A stretch of 64,000 bases of DNA from Insolitispirillum peregrinum (GCF_042665255.1 NZ_JBHTCD010000026.1); one strand, 5' to 3'. Shown: positions 31,525 through 40,749, counted from the stretch's first letter. Made by a program: numbers and translations. Notes: generated from the sequence alone by a model not told the origin.

Positions 31525-34287
31525 ATGAGCACCAACAAGACCCTGCGAAAGCCGCGCGAGATCATCGACCGCAAGGAACTGGTGACCCGTCTGGACGAGA
31601 TGGCCACCAGCGGCCTCAGCCCGCAGGAAATGCGCAAGCGCCTGCTGGCCGAGCTGAAGGACACCTATCGCCGGGGTCACGAGGTGGTGCGCCAGCGGTG
31701 CCTGGAGGGGCGGGTCAACGGGGCGTTGACCGTCAGCGAAAACTGTTACCTGATGGATCAGCTGGTGGTGACACTGTACGATTTTGTCACCACCCATGTG
31801 TACGCGCCGGGGGTGCGGACCAAGGGGGAAAAGATCAGCCTGCTGGCGGTCGGCGGCTATGGCCGGGGCGAGCTGTCGCCCTATTCCGACATCGACCTGT
31901 TGTTCCTGCTGCCCTACAAGTCCACCCCCTATTCCGAACAGGTGGTCGAATACATGCTCTATATCCTGTGGGATCTGGGGCTGAAGGTCGGCCACTCCAC
32001 CCGCTCGATTGACGAATGCATCCGCCTGTCGCGCACCGACATCACCATCCGCACCGCCCTGCTGGAAGCCCGCTGGCTGTGGGGTGACCGCAAGCTGGCC
32101 GACGAGTTCAAGCAACGCTACCGCGCCGAGGTGATTGCGGGCAGTGGGCTGGCCTTTGTCGAGGCCAAGCTGGCCGAACGCGACGCCCGCCACGACCGGC
32201 TGGGGGACAGCCGCTATCTGCTGGAGCCGAACGTCAAGGAAGACAAGGGCGGCCTGCGTGACCTGCACACCCTGTTCTGGATCGCCAAGTACCTTTACAA
32301 CATTCAGGACGTGCGCGAACTGGTGGACCTCGGCCTGCTGACCCATCAGACGGCCCAGCTGTTCATCAAGGCCCAGACCTTCCTGTGGTCGGTGCGCTGC
32401 CTGTTGCACTATCTGACCAACCGGGGCGAAGACCGTCTGACCTTTGACATGCAAAAGGAAATCGCCACCCGGCTGGGCTATACCGACCACGCCGGGGCGG
32501 CCAGCGTCGAACGGTTCATGAAGCATTACTTCCTGATCGCCAAGGACGTCGGCGATCTGACCCGCATTTTCTGCGCAGTGCTGGAAGAACACAACAAGCG
32601 CAAGCCGCGCCTGCGCCTGCGTCGTCCGAAACAGGTCGAAGGCTGCTTTCTGGTCGATGGCGACCGCCTGAACCTGAAACCCGAGATGACCTTTGAACAG
32701 GACCCGCTGCGCATCCTGCGCCTGTTCCGTCTGGCCCAGACGATGGAGCTGGACATTCACCCCAACACCTTGCGGCAGGTGCACGAGAACCTGCATCTGG
32801 TGACCACGCTGCGCAGCAATCCCGAGGCCAACAGCCTGTTCCTCGATATTCTGTGCGACAGCCGCGATGCCGAAGGCACCCTGCGCCACCTGAACGAAGC
32901 CGGAGTCTTTGGCCGCTTCCTGCCCGACTTTGGCAAGGTGGTGGCGCAGATGCAGTACGACATGTACCACGTCTACACCACCGACGAGCACACCATCCGC
33001 GCCATCGGCACCATGCACCGGATCGAGCAAGGCACGCTGGCCGACGAGTTGCCGCTGTCCACCAGCGTGATGCCGACCGTCCAGTCCCGGCGGGCGCTGT
33101 ATGTGGCGGTGATGCTGCACGACATCGCCAAGGGCCGGGGCGGCGACCATTCCGAACTGGGGGCGAAGGTGGCGCAAAAGCTGTGCCCGCGTCTGGGCCT
33201 GACCCCGGAAGAAACCGAAACCGTCGCCTGGCTGGTGCTGCATCACCTCGACATGAGCCGCAACGCCTTCAAGCGCGACATCGACGACCCGCAGACCATC
33301 GCCGACTTCTCGAAGCTGGTGCAAAGCCCCGAGCGGCTGAAGCTGCTGTTGCTGCTGACCTGTGCCGATATCCGCGCCGTCGGGCCGCAGGTGTGGAACG
33401 GCTGGAAAGCCGCCCTGCTGCGCGAGCTGTATTACCGCACCATCGACGCCCTGTCCGGCAACCTGTCCGCCGAAGCCCGCGACGTGCGGGTCAGCCGCAA
33501 AAAGGATGCCCTGCGCGCCAGCCTGTCCGGGTGGAGTGATGCCCAGATCGAACGCCATCTGGCCCTGGGCTATCCCAGCTACTGGCTGATGTTTGACACC
33601 AGCACCCACCAGCAGCACGCCCGCATGATCCGCCGCGCCGAAGATCGCCATGAAACCCTGACCATCGACATGACGCCCCAACCGACCAGCGGCGTGCTGG
33701 ATGTCACCGTTCTGTGCCCCGACCATCCCGGCCTGTTTGCCCGCATCACCGGGGCCATTTCGCTGCTGGGCTGTTCGATTGTCGATGCCAAGATCATCAC
33801 CCTGACCAACGGCATGGCCCTCGACAGCTTTTCAATCCTCGACCCGAAAGGCGAGCTGCCCACCTCGCATGACAAGCAGCGCCGCCTGAGTGAAACCATC
33901 GAGCAGGTGTTGACCGGCAAGCGCAATGTCAGCAAGGAACTGGTCGGCAAAAGCGGCACCCTGCCCCAGCGGGCCAAGGTGTTCACCGTGCCGCCACGGG
34001 TGATTGTGGATAACTCGATGTCCAAGACCCACACGGTGATCGAGGTCAATGGCCGCGACCGCCCCGGCTTCCTGTACGATGTCACCCGCACCCTGACCAA
34101 TCTGGGCCTGCAAATCGGCTCGGCCCACATTTCAACCTACGGCGAGCGGGTGGTGGACGTGTTTTACGTCAAGGACATCTTTGGCATGAAGATCGACCAC
34201 CAGAGCAAGCTGAAGCACGTCCGCGAACAGTTGATGATCACCCTCGAACAGGAAGAGCACGGACCCGCCAAGCGGAAAGTGGGGTAA
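31525..34287 (+). CDS. glnD: [protein-PII] uridylyltransferase/uridylyl-removing enzyme GlnD
   Basis: About 920 residues from the ATG at 31525. Domain order: nucleotidyltransferase with LLAVGGYGRGELSPYSDIDL (GG..GR.ELSPYSDID motif), GlnD helical region (DRLGDSRYLLEPNVKEDKGG), HD phosphohydrolase with VMLHDIAKGRGGDHSELGA, and two C-terminal ACT domains (LDVTVLCPDHPGLFARITGA; IEVNGRDRPGFLYDVTRTL). It uridylylates PII proteins in low glutamine and deuridylylates them in high glutamine, controlling nitrogen metabolism. The length is normal and the sequence looks intact. Upstream in-frame codons to 31405 overlap a repeat and are unlikely to be used. Confidence 0.97.
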   Translation: MSTNKTLRKPREIIDRKELVTRLDEMATSGLSPQEMRKRLLAELKDTYRRGHEVVRQRCLEGRVNGALTVSENCYLMDQLVVTLYDFVTTHVYAPGVRTKGEKISLLAVGGYGRGELSPYSDIDLLFLLPYKSTPYSEQVVEYMLYILWDLGLKVGHSTRSIDECIRLSRTDITIRTALLEARWLWGDRKLADEFKQRYRAEVIAGSGLAFVEAKLAERDARHDRLGDSRYLLEPNVKEDKGGLRDLHTLFWIAKYLYNIQDVRELVDLGLLTHQTAQLFIKAQTFLWSVRCLLHYLTNRGEDRLTFDMQKEIATRLGYTDHAGAASVERFMKHYFLIAKDVGDLTRIFCAVLEEHNKRKPRLRLRRPKQVEGCFLVDGDRLNLKPEMTFEQDPLRILRLFRLAQTMELDIHPNTLRQVHENLHLVTTLRSNPEANSLFLDILCDSRDAEGTLRHLNEAGVFGRFLPDFGKVVAQMQYDMYHVYTTDEHTIRAIGTMHRIEQGTLADELPLSTSVMPTVQSRRALYVAVMLHDIAKGRGGDHSELGAKVAQKLCPRLGLTPEETETVAWLVLHHLDMSRNAFKRDIDDPQTIADFSKLVQSPERLKLLLLLTCADIRAVGPQVWNGWKAALLRELYYRTIDALSGNLSAEARDVRVSRKKDALRASLSGWSDAQIERHLALGYPSYWLMFDTSTHQQHARMIRRAEDRHETLTIDMTPQPTSGVLDVTVLCPDHPGLFARITGAISLLGCSIVDAKIITLTNGMALDSFSILDPKGELPTSHDKQRRLSETIEQVLTGKRNVSKELVGKSGTLPQRAKVFTVPPRVIVDNSMSKTHTVIEVNGRDRPGFLYDVTRTLTNLGLQIGSAHISTYGERVVDVFYVKDIFGMKIDHQSKLKHVREQLMITLEQEEHGPAKRKVG

Positions 34288-34415
34288 ACAGGGGAAAGGG
34301 TCGTGGAGCATCTCACCGAGCCCGAACAGCCTCGATTTTACTCAGCTATCGGGCTTGCCATGCCGTAAGTGGTGCGTGATACTCACTCACCATCAATCCG
34401 AGCTAAGAGGGAACA

Positions 34416-35162
34416 ATGGTCTCAGGTGCTGGCATACTCAATTTCATCGGCAAACTCGGAAATACCGTAACAGCGCCATTTGATATCCTGAAAGATTGGG
34501 CCAATGAACCGCTCAAAAGGTGGGAACACGAACGCAATGAGCAGTCCCACGAACACGCTCATCAACGAGAAATGGATAAGCTGCTTGCCGAAGAGAAGAT
34601 CCGATCCGAGTTACGGATAGAGGAAGAAAAAGCAAAAACAGATATCGAAATCCAACGTGAGACAGGCATTCTGCGCATCGTGGCGGAGATTGAAGATTTA
34701 AAAAAAGACAAACAGCTAGAGCGGATGAAAGAAGCCTCTGCAGCATTGGTGCATTATCAGAGCGAGATGATGCGTCTAATGACTGATATTGTCTACAGCA
34801 TCGGCGAGATGCAACTCGATCTTCGCGAGCGCGCCCAGAAAATAGTGCTCGAAAAAACAACTCAGTACAAAGAAATACAAAGTAATGCTTATGAAGAAAT
34901 GGCACGCGAAATTGAGGAGATAGAAGATCGTTTCGAATCGAATGAGCGTGCAAAGAACATGCTCTATGCTGCCATTGACCGAAAATACAATAGTATTCTT
35001 GATGCCACTACGAGCTTCTTGGCAGAACTCAGCCGTGATATCGGGGATATCAATCGGAGCATAACTGGAATATCTGAAAGTGGTAAGATATTTGTCGAAC
35101 AGCATCTTTCTCAATTCAATAATATTGGAATCACAACCAACACCATCAGATCTATTGAATAA
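34416..35162 (+). CDS. coiled-coil hypothetical protein, gene 1 of AT-rich cassette
   Basis: 248 residues; not recognised. The N-terminus (GILNFIGKLGNTVTAPFDIL, then KDWANEPLKRWEHERNEQSH) looks like an amphipathic or membrane-approaching helix, with a His-rich HEHAHQRE. Residues ~45-190 are strongly coiled-coil (alternating Glu/Lys/Arg: LAEEKIRSELRIEEEKAKTD; EEMAREIEEIEDRFESNERA). The C-terminus is helical with Ile/Asn/Ser. There are no TM segments or enzyme motifs. AAGAGGG gives a good ribosome-binding site. Codon and base use is clearly more AT-rich than glnD beside it, pointing to transfer. Two further small helical genes follow on the same strand. Confidence 0.75.
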   Translation: MVSGAGILNFIGKLGNTVTAPFDILKDWANEPLKRWEHERNEQSHEHAHQREMDKLLAEEKIRSELRIEEEKAKTDIEIQRETGILRIVAEIEDLKKDKQLERMKEASAALVHYQSEMMRLMTDIVYSIGEMQLDLRERAQKIVLEKTTQYKEIQSNAYEEMAREIEEIEDRFESNERAKNMLYAAIDRKYNSILDATTSFLAELSRDIGDINRSITGISESGKIFVEQHLSQFNNIGITTNTIRSIE

Positions 35163-35231
35163 CGAATATACAATTGGGTATCATTTACACACACTCAGGC
35201 AAAATCAACTATTTATCTTGGAGATGCTAGG

Positions 35232-35699
35232 ATGAGCAACGTCGCAGATGATTTTAAGAAAATTATTGATGGCATTGGTAGCATTGATAACAATAACAGT
35301 GCAGATCTTGTCCGAAAATTAACTGATATTGTGAAGGAACGATACGGCGAAGAACTTGACGCAAGACTCAAGAGATTATTTGAAATGGAAAAGCAATGCT
35401 TGATGGTAGTGAAAGAATTCAAGGAAGAAATAAAATTTATGCAATCCGCACAGGAAGACATCCGTCGCGAACGTGCCCAATTCTTTGCAACTACTCTTCG
35501 TGACGTTTCGCAAAATCTTACCCAAGCCCAAGTAGATAGTCCTGTTGCCTCCCGGTGGCTTGAAGAATTGGTTTCCAGTTACACACAAAGCCTGAATTTA
35601 AGTGATGGATTGGTTCGCAGCAGTTCAATAGATCTGATCGGACAGATTCGCAACAAAGCCACAGCAACGATTCATCCCGAAATGGCTCAAGACGAATAG
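35232..35699 (+). CDS. helical hypothetical protein, gene 2 of AT-rich cassette
   Basis: 155 residues; not recognised. Helical throughout: DDFKKIIDGIGSIDNNNSAD, LVRKLTDIVKERYGEELDAR, then a coiled-coil-like KEFKEEIKFMQSAQEDIRRE, and a C-terminal RWLEELVSSYTQSLNLSDGL. No catalytic motif, TM helix or signal is visible. The start has GGAG and TAGG upstream. It begins 69 bases after gene 1 and ends 12 bases before gene 3, so at least genes 2 and 3 are an operon. Base composition is strongly AT-rich compared with the chromosome here. Confidence 0.72.
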   Translation: MSNVADDFKKIIDGIGSIDNNNSADLVRKLTDIVKERYGEELDARLKRLFEMEKQCLMVVKEFKEEIKFMQSAQEDIRRERAQFFATTLRDVSQNLTQAQVDSPVASRWLEELVSSYTQSLNLSDGLVRSSSIDLIGQIRNKATATIHPEMAQDE

Positions 35700-35711
35700 A
35701 TAGAGCAACCG

Positions 35712-36185
35712 ATGGAAACGCTGCGCGCAAAATTACTTCTCTTAGATGTCATGCGCGCAGCGCGACAAAAGCTTGTTGAGCAATTTCTTGATGAAGACCC
35801 GTCTCTTTTTCGGGATATTCTTCGATCTCGAAAAGGAGGAGCTGTCGCAGATATTCTGCTTGAACGCCATTTTCTCCTGTGGCATTCGATGCATTTCAAT
35901 TTTCTGGAAGAATTTGCCAAGACACACGACATTACCGGAGGTGATTTTAGAGAGCTTGCCACCCAGATGGCCTCCATAATTCGTGATCTATCTAATATAT
36001 CAACTACAAGCAATCATCTATTTCTCCAAGAAATAATATCAGAAAGAGCAAAAGTGATAGATTTACTCGTCAAATCAACAGAAAAATCTGACAAGAGTAT
36101 TAATAAAATAATGTACATAAGAGAAAAAGAATCCCTCAATATTGAAAGAATTATAGAGAAAATATCGCACGAATCAGGCAATTAA
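35712..36185 (+). CDS. helical hypothetical protein, gene 3 of AT-rich cassette
   Basis: 157 residues; not recognised. An N-terminal helical block (LLLLDVMRAARQKLVEQFLD, EDPSLFRDILRSRKGGAV), then LLERHFLLWHSMHFNFLEEF rich in aromatic and His residues, and a Ser/Lys/Ile-rich C-terminal coiled-coil-like tail (ISERAKVIDLLVKSTEKSDK). No TM segment, although the LWHSMHF region is hydrophobic. The ribosome-binding site is weak, suggesting coupling to gene 2. It is the most AT-rich of the three; after its stop the sequence stays AT-rich for about 100 bases before returning to the chromosomal type near 36300. Confidence 0.72.
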   Translation: METLRAKLLLLDVMRAARQKLVEQFLDEDPSLFRDILRSRKGGAVADILLERHFLLWHSMHFNFLEEFAKTHDITGGDFRELATQMASIIRDLSNISTTSNHLFLQEIISERAKVIDLLVKSTEKSDKSINKIMYIREKESLNIERIIEKISHESGN

Positions 36186-36361
36186 ATAAACATAACGATC
36201 ACATAAGGAATTCTCCCCACTACGCCCAGACTGATGACGGCCACAATACTATCTACGATTATCACCGTTAACTACGATATAATCATAAGAAAACCGAGGT
36301 ACGGCGGCGGCACCTCCGGGCAGGCCCAAGTGACAATCCGCGTGTAACCCATCCCCCCCCG

Positions 36362-37132
36362 TTACGGATGCGTCTCCAGCTCTGCCGCCACCCGGAAACC
36401 GACGGTGTAACTCCACAGGGTGATCGGGTGGCGGGCGCGGGCATTGGAGCGCGATTGCAGCGGAATGTAATACCACGCCCCACCACGGGCGGCCCGTTGC
36501 TGGCAGTCCTGTTCCGCTGGCGGGGCCGCGCGTTTGATGTTCCAGCAGGACGAGGTCCATTCCCACACGTTGCCCGCCGTATCATACAGGCCGTAGGGAT
36601 TGGGATTGAACGAGCCGACCGGGGCGGTCATGCGGCCGCTCCACTGGGTTCCGCAGGCGCGGCAGTTGGCGTTGCCTTCACCCGGATCATTGCCCCACCA
36701 GAACAGGGTATGTGTTCCCCCACGGGCCGCCCATTCCCATTCGTCTTCGTTGGGAATGCGATAGGTCCGTTTGGTGATCCGGTTCAGCCAGTTCACATAC
36801 TCAAGGGCTTCGGTGTAGTTGATGTTGATGATTGGCCGCGATCCGCTGCCCCAGCCGTGATCGCTCTGCCCGCCTTTGCAGGCATGGGCATTGACGCAGG
36901 CCTGCCACTGGCTGAAGGTGACTTCGGTCTGTCCCATCAGGAATGCCGCAATGGGGCGCGGCGGGGCATCATCCGGGATCAGGACGCCTGCTGGAATCGG
37001 CACCAGTGGCGGACACTCGGCGCAATCTTCAATGGCGTCAACAGCCTGTGCCGCCGACATCCCGGCCAGCAGGGGCACCAGCAGCAGCGCGAGCACCAGC
37101 AGGCACCGCTTCAGCTGAGTCACACAGGGCAT
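36362..37132 (-). CDS. exported formylglycine-generating-enzyme (FGE/SUMF1) domain protein
   Basis: 256 residues from the ATG at 37132. A signal peptide (CLLVLALLLVPLLAGMSAAQA, read in parts) precedes the FGE-sulfatase domain: FLMGQTEVTFSQWQACVNAH, SRPIININYTEALEYVNWLN, YRIPNEDEWEWAARGG, YGLYDTAGNVWEWTSSCW, and ARGGAWYY. Such domains either oxidise sulfatase cysteine or, more often in bacteria, serve as binding or regulatory C-type-lectin-like folds; the latter is likely as no sulfatase is nearby. Its first 95 bases overlap the 3' end of queG in a different frame. Confidence 0.82.
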   Translation of the reverse strand: MPCVTQLKRCLLVLALLLVPLLAGMSAAQAVDAIEDCAECPPLVPIPAGVLIPDDAPPRPIAAFLMGQTEVTFSQWQACVNAHACKGGQSDHGWGSGSRPIININYTEALEYVNWLNRITKRTYRIPNEDEWEWAARGGTHTLFWWGNDPGEGNANCRACGTQWSGRMTAPVGSFNPNPYGLYDTAGNVWEWTSSCWNIKRAAPPAEQDCQQRAARGGAWYYIPLQSRSNARARHPITLWSYTVGFRVAAELETHP

Positions 37133-38276
37133 GGCTCCATTCCTCACGCACAAGGGGGTCTTGCTCGCACGCTAGCGCAGCCGGGGCGCGCTCGGCAAGC
37201 TGTTGCGGTGCCAGACGCCCCAGCGCCCACACCGCGCAGCCGCGCACCATCGGGTCGTCATCGTCCAGCAATGGCACCACCACCGCCGCCAGTGCAGGCT
37301 GGCCGCTGTTGCCCAGCGCCACCAACGCATTGCGCACCATCCGCCCGCGCCCGATCCGCTTGATCGGCGAGCCGCTGAACACCTCGCGGAAGGCGGCATC
37401 ATCCAGCGCCACCAGATCACGCAATTCGGGGGCCAACAGCTCGACGCGGGGCAAGAACTCGTCCAGACGGGTCGGAGTGGCAAAGCGGTTCCACGGACAG
37501 ACCCCAACGCAATCATCACAACCATAGACCCGGTTACCCAGCAACGGCCTCAGCTCGCGCGCGATCGGCCCCTGATGCTCGATGGTCAGATAGGCAATGC
37601 AGCGGCGGCCATCAATACGCCGCTGGCCGTCGGCGGTTATCCACAGGGCCTGCGTCGGGCAGGAGTCGAGACAGGCCGAGCAACTGCCGCAGTGATCACG
37701 CTGCACGCGATCGGGGTCCAGTGGCAGGGTGGTGAAGACTTCGCCCAGAAACAGCCACGAACCATGCTGGCGCGACACCAGATTGGTGTGCTTGCCCTGC
37801 CAGCCCAGACCGGCGGCCACCGCCAGCGGCTTTTCCATCACCGGGGCGGTATCGACAAACACCTTCACCCCTTCCCCGCTCGCCTCGTGCAGCCAGCGCG
37901 CCAGTTGCTTCAGGCGTTTTTTCAGCAGGTCGTGGTAATCGCGATTGCGGGCATAGACACTGATCACGCCGTGGTCGCGATGGGCATGCAGGGCAAACGG
38001 ATCATCCCCGGGGGCATAGCTGACCCCCAGCGCAATCACGCTGACCACCTCGGGCCACAACACCCGCGGATCGGCGCGGCGGTCGGCGGTTTCGGCCATC
38101 CAGCTCATCGTCCCGTGGGAGTCTGCCGCCAGATAGCCGCGCAAGTCCTCGCCCACCGACGGCGGCAGGCTGGCATGGGCAAATCCGACCGTATCAAAAC
38201 CGATGGTCAGGGCCTCGGCGCGAATGGCCTGCTTCAGCGCCTCGGGGTCAGTGGGCAGAGCGGGACGTTTGGCCAC
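37038..38276 (-). CDS. queG: epoxyqueuosine reductase QueG
   Basis: About 412 residues from the GTG at 38276, ten bases after the coq7 stop. It completes queuosine synthesis in tRNA by reducing epoxyqueuosine. The two [4Fe-4S] clusters are marked by CGSCSACLDSCP and CDDCVGVCPW; the N-terminal GFDTVGFAHASLPP and WQGKHTNLVSRQHGSWLFLG are family motifs for cobalamin and substrate binding. The C-terminus has HEAT-like helices (PALAAVVVPLLDDDDPMVRG; ALGRLAPQQL) and a low-complexity tail overlapping the next gene. Confidence 0.95.
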   Translation of the reverse strand: MAKRPALPTDPEALKQAIRAEALTIGFDTVGFAHASLPPSVGEDLRGYLAADSHGTMSWMAETADRRADPRVLWPEVVSVIALGVSYAPGDDPFALHAHRDHGVISVYARNRDYHDLLKKRLKQLARWLHEASGEGVKVFVDTAPVMEKPLAVAAGLGWQGKHTNLVSRQHGSWLFLGEVFTTLPLDPDRVQRDHCGSCSACLDSCPTQALWITADGQRRIDGRRCIAYLTIEHQGPIARELRPLLGNRVYGCDDCVGVCPWNRFATPTRLDEFLPRVELLAPELRDLVALDDAAFREVFSGSPIKRIGRGRMVRNALVALGNSGQPALAAVVVPLLDDDDPMVRGCAVWALGRLAPQQLAERAPAALACEQDPLVREEWSHALCDSAEAVPAGARAAAGAPAGRDVGGTGC

Positions 38277-38286
38277 TGCCTGCAGC

Positions 38287-38850
38287 TCAAATCCGTTCCG
38301 ACAACCAGATGGCCAGCTTGGTGCCGCGCTTGATCGCGCCATACAGCAGCGGGTAGGCCGGAGCCTGCTCGGCACCGTTCTGATAGCCGATGTCGCGGTG
38401 TTCCAGCTCTTCATCGCGGAACTTCAGGATGGTCTGCTTCAGCTCGGCTTCGTCGTCGCCCAGCTGGGCGGCCTGTTCGGCGTAATGCTCGTCAATCGCT
38501 TCCTCGACCGCCACCGTGCAGGCCATCGCCGCCCGCTCGCCCAGCAGGGCCGTACCAGCGCCCAGCGCCCAGCCCGCCACATGCCAGACCGGCTGCAACA
38601 GGGTTGGCCGTCCCTGACGGTCGGCAATCGCCTTTTCAAAGTAGTCCTTGTGAACGACTTCCTGTTCCAGCATGTGCTTTAGCGTGTGCTTGTGCTGGCC
38701 CCGGCCCATCACCGCCATCTGGCCGCTGTAGATGCGCACCGCGCCATATTCCCCGGCGTGGTCAACCCGCACCAGGCGGTCCATGAACTGTTCTTTGGTC
38801 AGATCGCCGGGAATGCGCATGTCGGCGGTGCGAACGGTTTCGTCACTCAT
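38287..38850 (-). CDS. coq7: ubiquinone biosynthesis di-iron hydroxylase Coq7
   Basis: 187 residues from the ATG at 38850. It hydroxylates 2-polyprenyl-3-methyl-6-methoxy-1,4-benzoquinone in ubiquinone synthesis. The di-iron ligands are in VDHAGEYGAVRIY, LEQEVVHKDYF, CTVAVEEAIDEHYAEQ and FRDEELEHRDIGY. Length normal. It lies 17 bases downstream of dsbB and ten bases upstream of queG on the same strand, so the three genes are probably one transcript. Confidence 0.96.
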   Translation of the reverse strand: MSDETVRTADMRIPGDLTKEQFMDRLVRVDHAGEYGAVRIYSGQMAVMGRGQHKHTLKHMLEQEVVHKDYFEKAIADRQGRPTLLQPVWHVAGWALGAGTALLGERAAMACTVAVEEAIDEHYAEQAAQLGDDEAELKQTILKFRDEELEHRDIGYQNGAEQAPAYPLLYGAIKRGTKLAIWLSERI

Positions 38851-38867
38851 CACAAAGCTTCCTCTTC

Positions 38868-39359
38868 TTACGCCGAGCGCAGACGACGCAGCGCAACCAG
38901 CGTGCAGACAAACAGGACCAGATTATAGAGGGTGTTATAGCCCGCCAGCGAGATGCCGAACAGACGCCATTGCACTTCATCACACGGCGGCGGCGGCGGT
39001 TGGGTCAGCGCGGCCTGCATGTCGGCCAGACTGGTCGGAGCCGCCGATGCTTCCGCCGTACAGGCCGGGCTGGCCCACCAGTGGCTTTCCACCCCGACAT
39101 GGAACACGCCCAGCCCCAGATTGGCCAGGAAGGCCAGCAGAACCAGCCCGATCCCCAGCCAGCGCAGGCGCGCCGAGGTCGGGGCGGCAATCAGCAACAG
39201 CGACACCATCCCCGCCACCACATAGGGCACACGCTCGTACAGGCACAGCAGGCACGGGCGCAGCCCGTACACCTTTTCGCCAATCAGCGCAGCGGTCAGC
39301 GCCATGGCGCAGGACAGGGCGACAGCCATAAACAGCGGGCGGGATTGGGTGCGCGTCAT
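38868..39359 (-). CDS. disulfide bond formation protein B (DsbB)
   Basis: 163 residues, four TM helices. The first redox pair is RPCLLCLYERVPYVVAG (CLLC near residues 36-39), the second lies in the periplasmic loop (SPACTAEAS ... PPPCDEVQW). DsbB reoxidises periplasmic DsbA using quinone. The start is supported by position and the N-terminal membrane helix. It is first in a probable dsbB-coq7-queG transcript; coq7 supplies the ubiquinone that DsbB uses. Confidence 0.92.
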   Translation of the reverse strand: MTRTQSRPLFMAVALSCAMALTAALIGEKVYGLRPCLLCLYERVPYVVAGMVSLLLIAAPTSARLRWLGIGLVLLAFLANLGLGVFHVGVESHWWASPACTAEASAAPTSLADMQAALTQPPPPPCDEVQWRLFGISLAGYNTLYNLVLFVCTLVALRRLRSA

Positions 39360-39562
39360 GCAAAAGCCCCTGCAAAATCATCACAACAGAGACATCGGCA
39401 TAGCAGATTTACCCCCGGTTTGCCATGTCAACAACGCGTGAGCACAAGAACTCCCATCGTGGTTATGGGTATTGCCCCCGGCGCGCATTTTTTGCTTGCA
39501 CCGTGCCAGTCAAAGGATTTATGTATGGCTCCCCAAGCCCGTTGCTGGCTTGGTCCCTGGTT

Positions 39563-39647
39563 GGGGGTGTGGCGGAATTGGTAGACGCGCGCGACTCAAA
39601 ATCGTGTTCCGCAAGGAGTGTGGGTTCGAGTCCCTCCACCCCCACCA
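39563..39647 (+). tRNA. tRNA-Leu (anticodon CAA)
   Basis: 85 bases. Acceptor GGGGGTG pairs with CACCCCC; D-arm TGGCGGAATTGGTAGACGCG; anticodon stem CGCGA/TCGTG with loop CTCAAAA; long variable arm around TTCCGCAAGGAGT; T-arm GGGTTCGAGTCCC; encoded CCA. The class II variable arm and anticodon identify leucine. Confidence 0.97.
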
Positions 39648-39738
39648 TCAGGGTGAGCTGCCCGATGTGAAGCAGCGCCTGTCAGAGCAGCGCCCAATCG
39701 GCACCACGCCCAGTCGGCGCAACGATGGAAGATCCACA

Positions 39739-40629
39739 ATGTCCAAGCCTTCCGCAGCCAAGGCGCCCGTTGCCGAGGCGCATTTTGTGCTGACCATCAC
39801 CAGCCCCGATTCCGTCGGGATCGTCGCGGCGGTGTCCAGCTTCCTCGCGGAAAACGAAGCCTTCATCACCGAGAGCGCCCACTATGGCGACCCGGATACC
39901 GGTCGCTTTTTCATGCGCACCGTGTTCCGTGCCGGTGGCAGCCGCTTCCCGATGATCGACAAGCTGAAGGCCGGCTTTGCCCTGATCGGTGACCGCTTCA
40001 GCATGGACTGGTCGATGCATGACGCCACCCGCCGCCCGCGGGTGGTGATTGCGGTGTCGAAGTTCGGCCATTGCCTGAACGACCTGCTGCACCAGTGGCG
40101 CACCGGCCAGTTGCAGATCGACATTCCGGCGGTGGTGTCCAACCACGAGGATTTCCGCGATCTGGTCGAATGGCACGGCATTCCGTACCACTACCTGCCG
40201 GTCAACAAGGGCAACAAGGTGGAACAGGAACAGCGGATGCTGGAACTGTTCGACAGCAGCGACGCCGACCTGCTGGTGCTGGCCCGCTACATGCAGATCC
40301 TGTCTGAAAGCGCCTGCCGCCATCTGGCCCGCCGGGCGATCAACATTCACCACTCGTTCCTGCCCAGCTTCAAGGGCGCCCGCCCCTATCAGCAGGCCCA
40401 TGCCCGCGGGGTGAAGATCATCGGCGCGACCGCCCACTACGTGACCCAGGACCTCGACGAAGGCCCGATCATCGAGCAGGGCGTCGAACGGGTTGATCAC
40501 ACCTTCACTGTGGATAACCTGGTGCGCACCGGTCGTGACATCGAAACCGTGGTGCTGTCGCGTGCCGTCCGCTGGCATGTGGAAAACCGCGTGATGATCA
40601 ACGGCGCCAAGACGGTGGTGTTCCGGTAA
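39739..40629 (+). CDS. purU: formyltetrahydrofolate deformylase PurU
   Basis: 296 residues from the ATG at 39739. It hydrolyses 10-formyl-THF to formate and THF. An ACT domain (VLTITSPDSVGIVAAVSSFL) is followed by a formyltransferase fold with VSKFGHCLNDLLHQWRTGQL, NIHHSFLPSFKGARPYQQA and GATAHYVTQDLDEGPII, which carry the catalytic Asn-His-Asp set. It begins 91 bases after tRNA-Leu and ends at a strong terminator. Confidence 0.96.
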   Translation: MSKPSAAKAPVAEAHFVLTITSPDSVGIVAAVSSFLAENEAFITESAHYGDPDTGRFFMRTVFRAGGSRFPMIDKLKAGFALIGDRFSMDWSMHDATRRPRVVIAVSKFGHCLNDLLHQWRTGQLQIDIPAVVSNHEDFRDLVEWHGIPYHYLPVNKGNKVEQEQRMLELFDSSDADLLVLARYMQILSESACRHLARRAINIHHSFLPSFKGARPYQQAHARGVKIIGATAHYVTQDLDEGPIIEQGVERVDHTFTVDNLVRTGRDIETVVLSRAVRWHVENRVMINGAKTVVFR

Positions 40630-40689
40630 CGCAGTGCGCGTATGGCCAGACACCACAGGATGGCCACACACCACAGGATGGATTGATTA

Positions 40690-40729
40690 AAAACACGGGG
40701 CAGGCGATCGTCTGCCCCGTGTTTTTTTT
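40690..40729 (+). terminator. rho-independent terminator after purU
   Basis: AAAACACGGGGCAG (40690-40703) pairs with CTGCCCCGTGTTTT (40712-40725) around GCGATCGT, and T residues continue. A textbook terminator. Confidence 0.95.
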
Positions 40730-40749
40730 CATGACCCGGGGGGGGCACC

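Noticed and set aside
31375..33726. A 783-codon open frame antisense to glnD.
   Set aside because: His/Gln/Val/Gly-rich shadow of glnD with no domain pattern.
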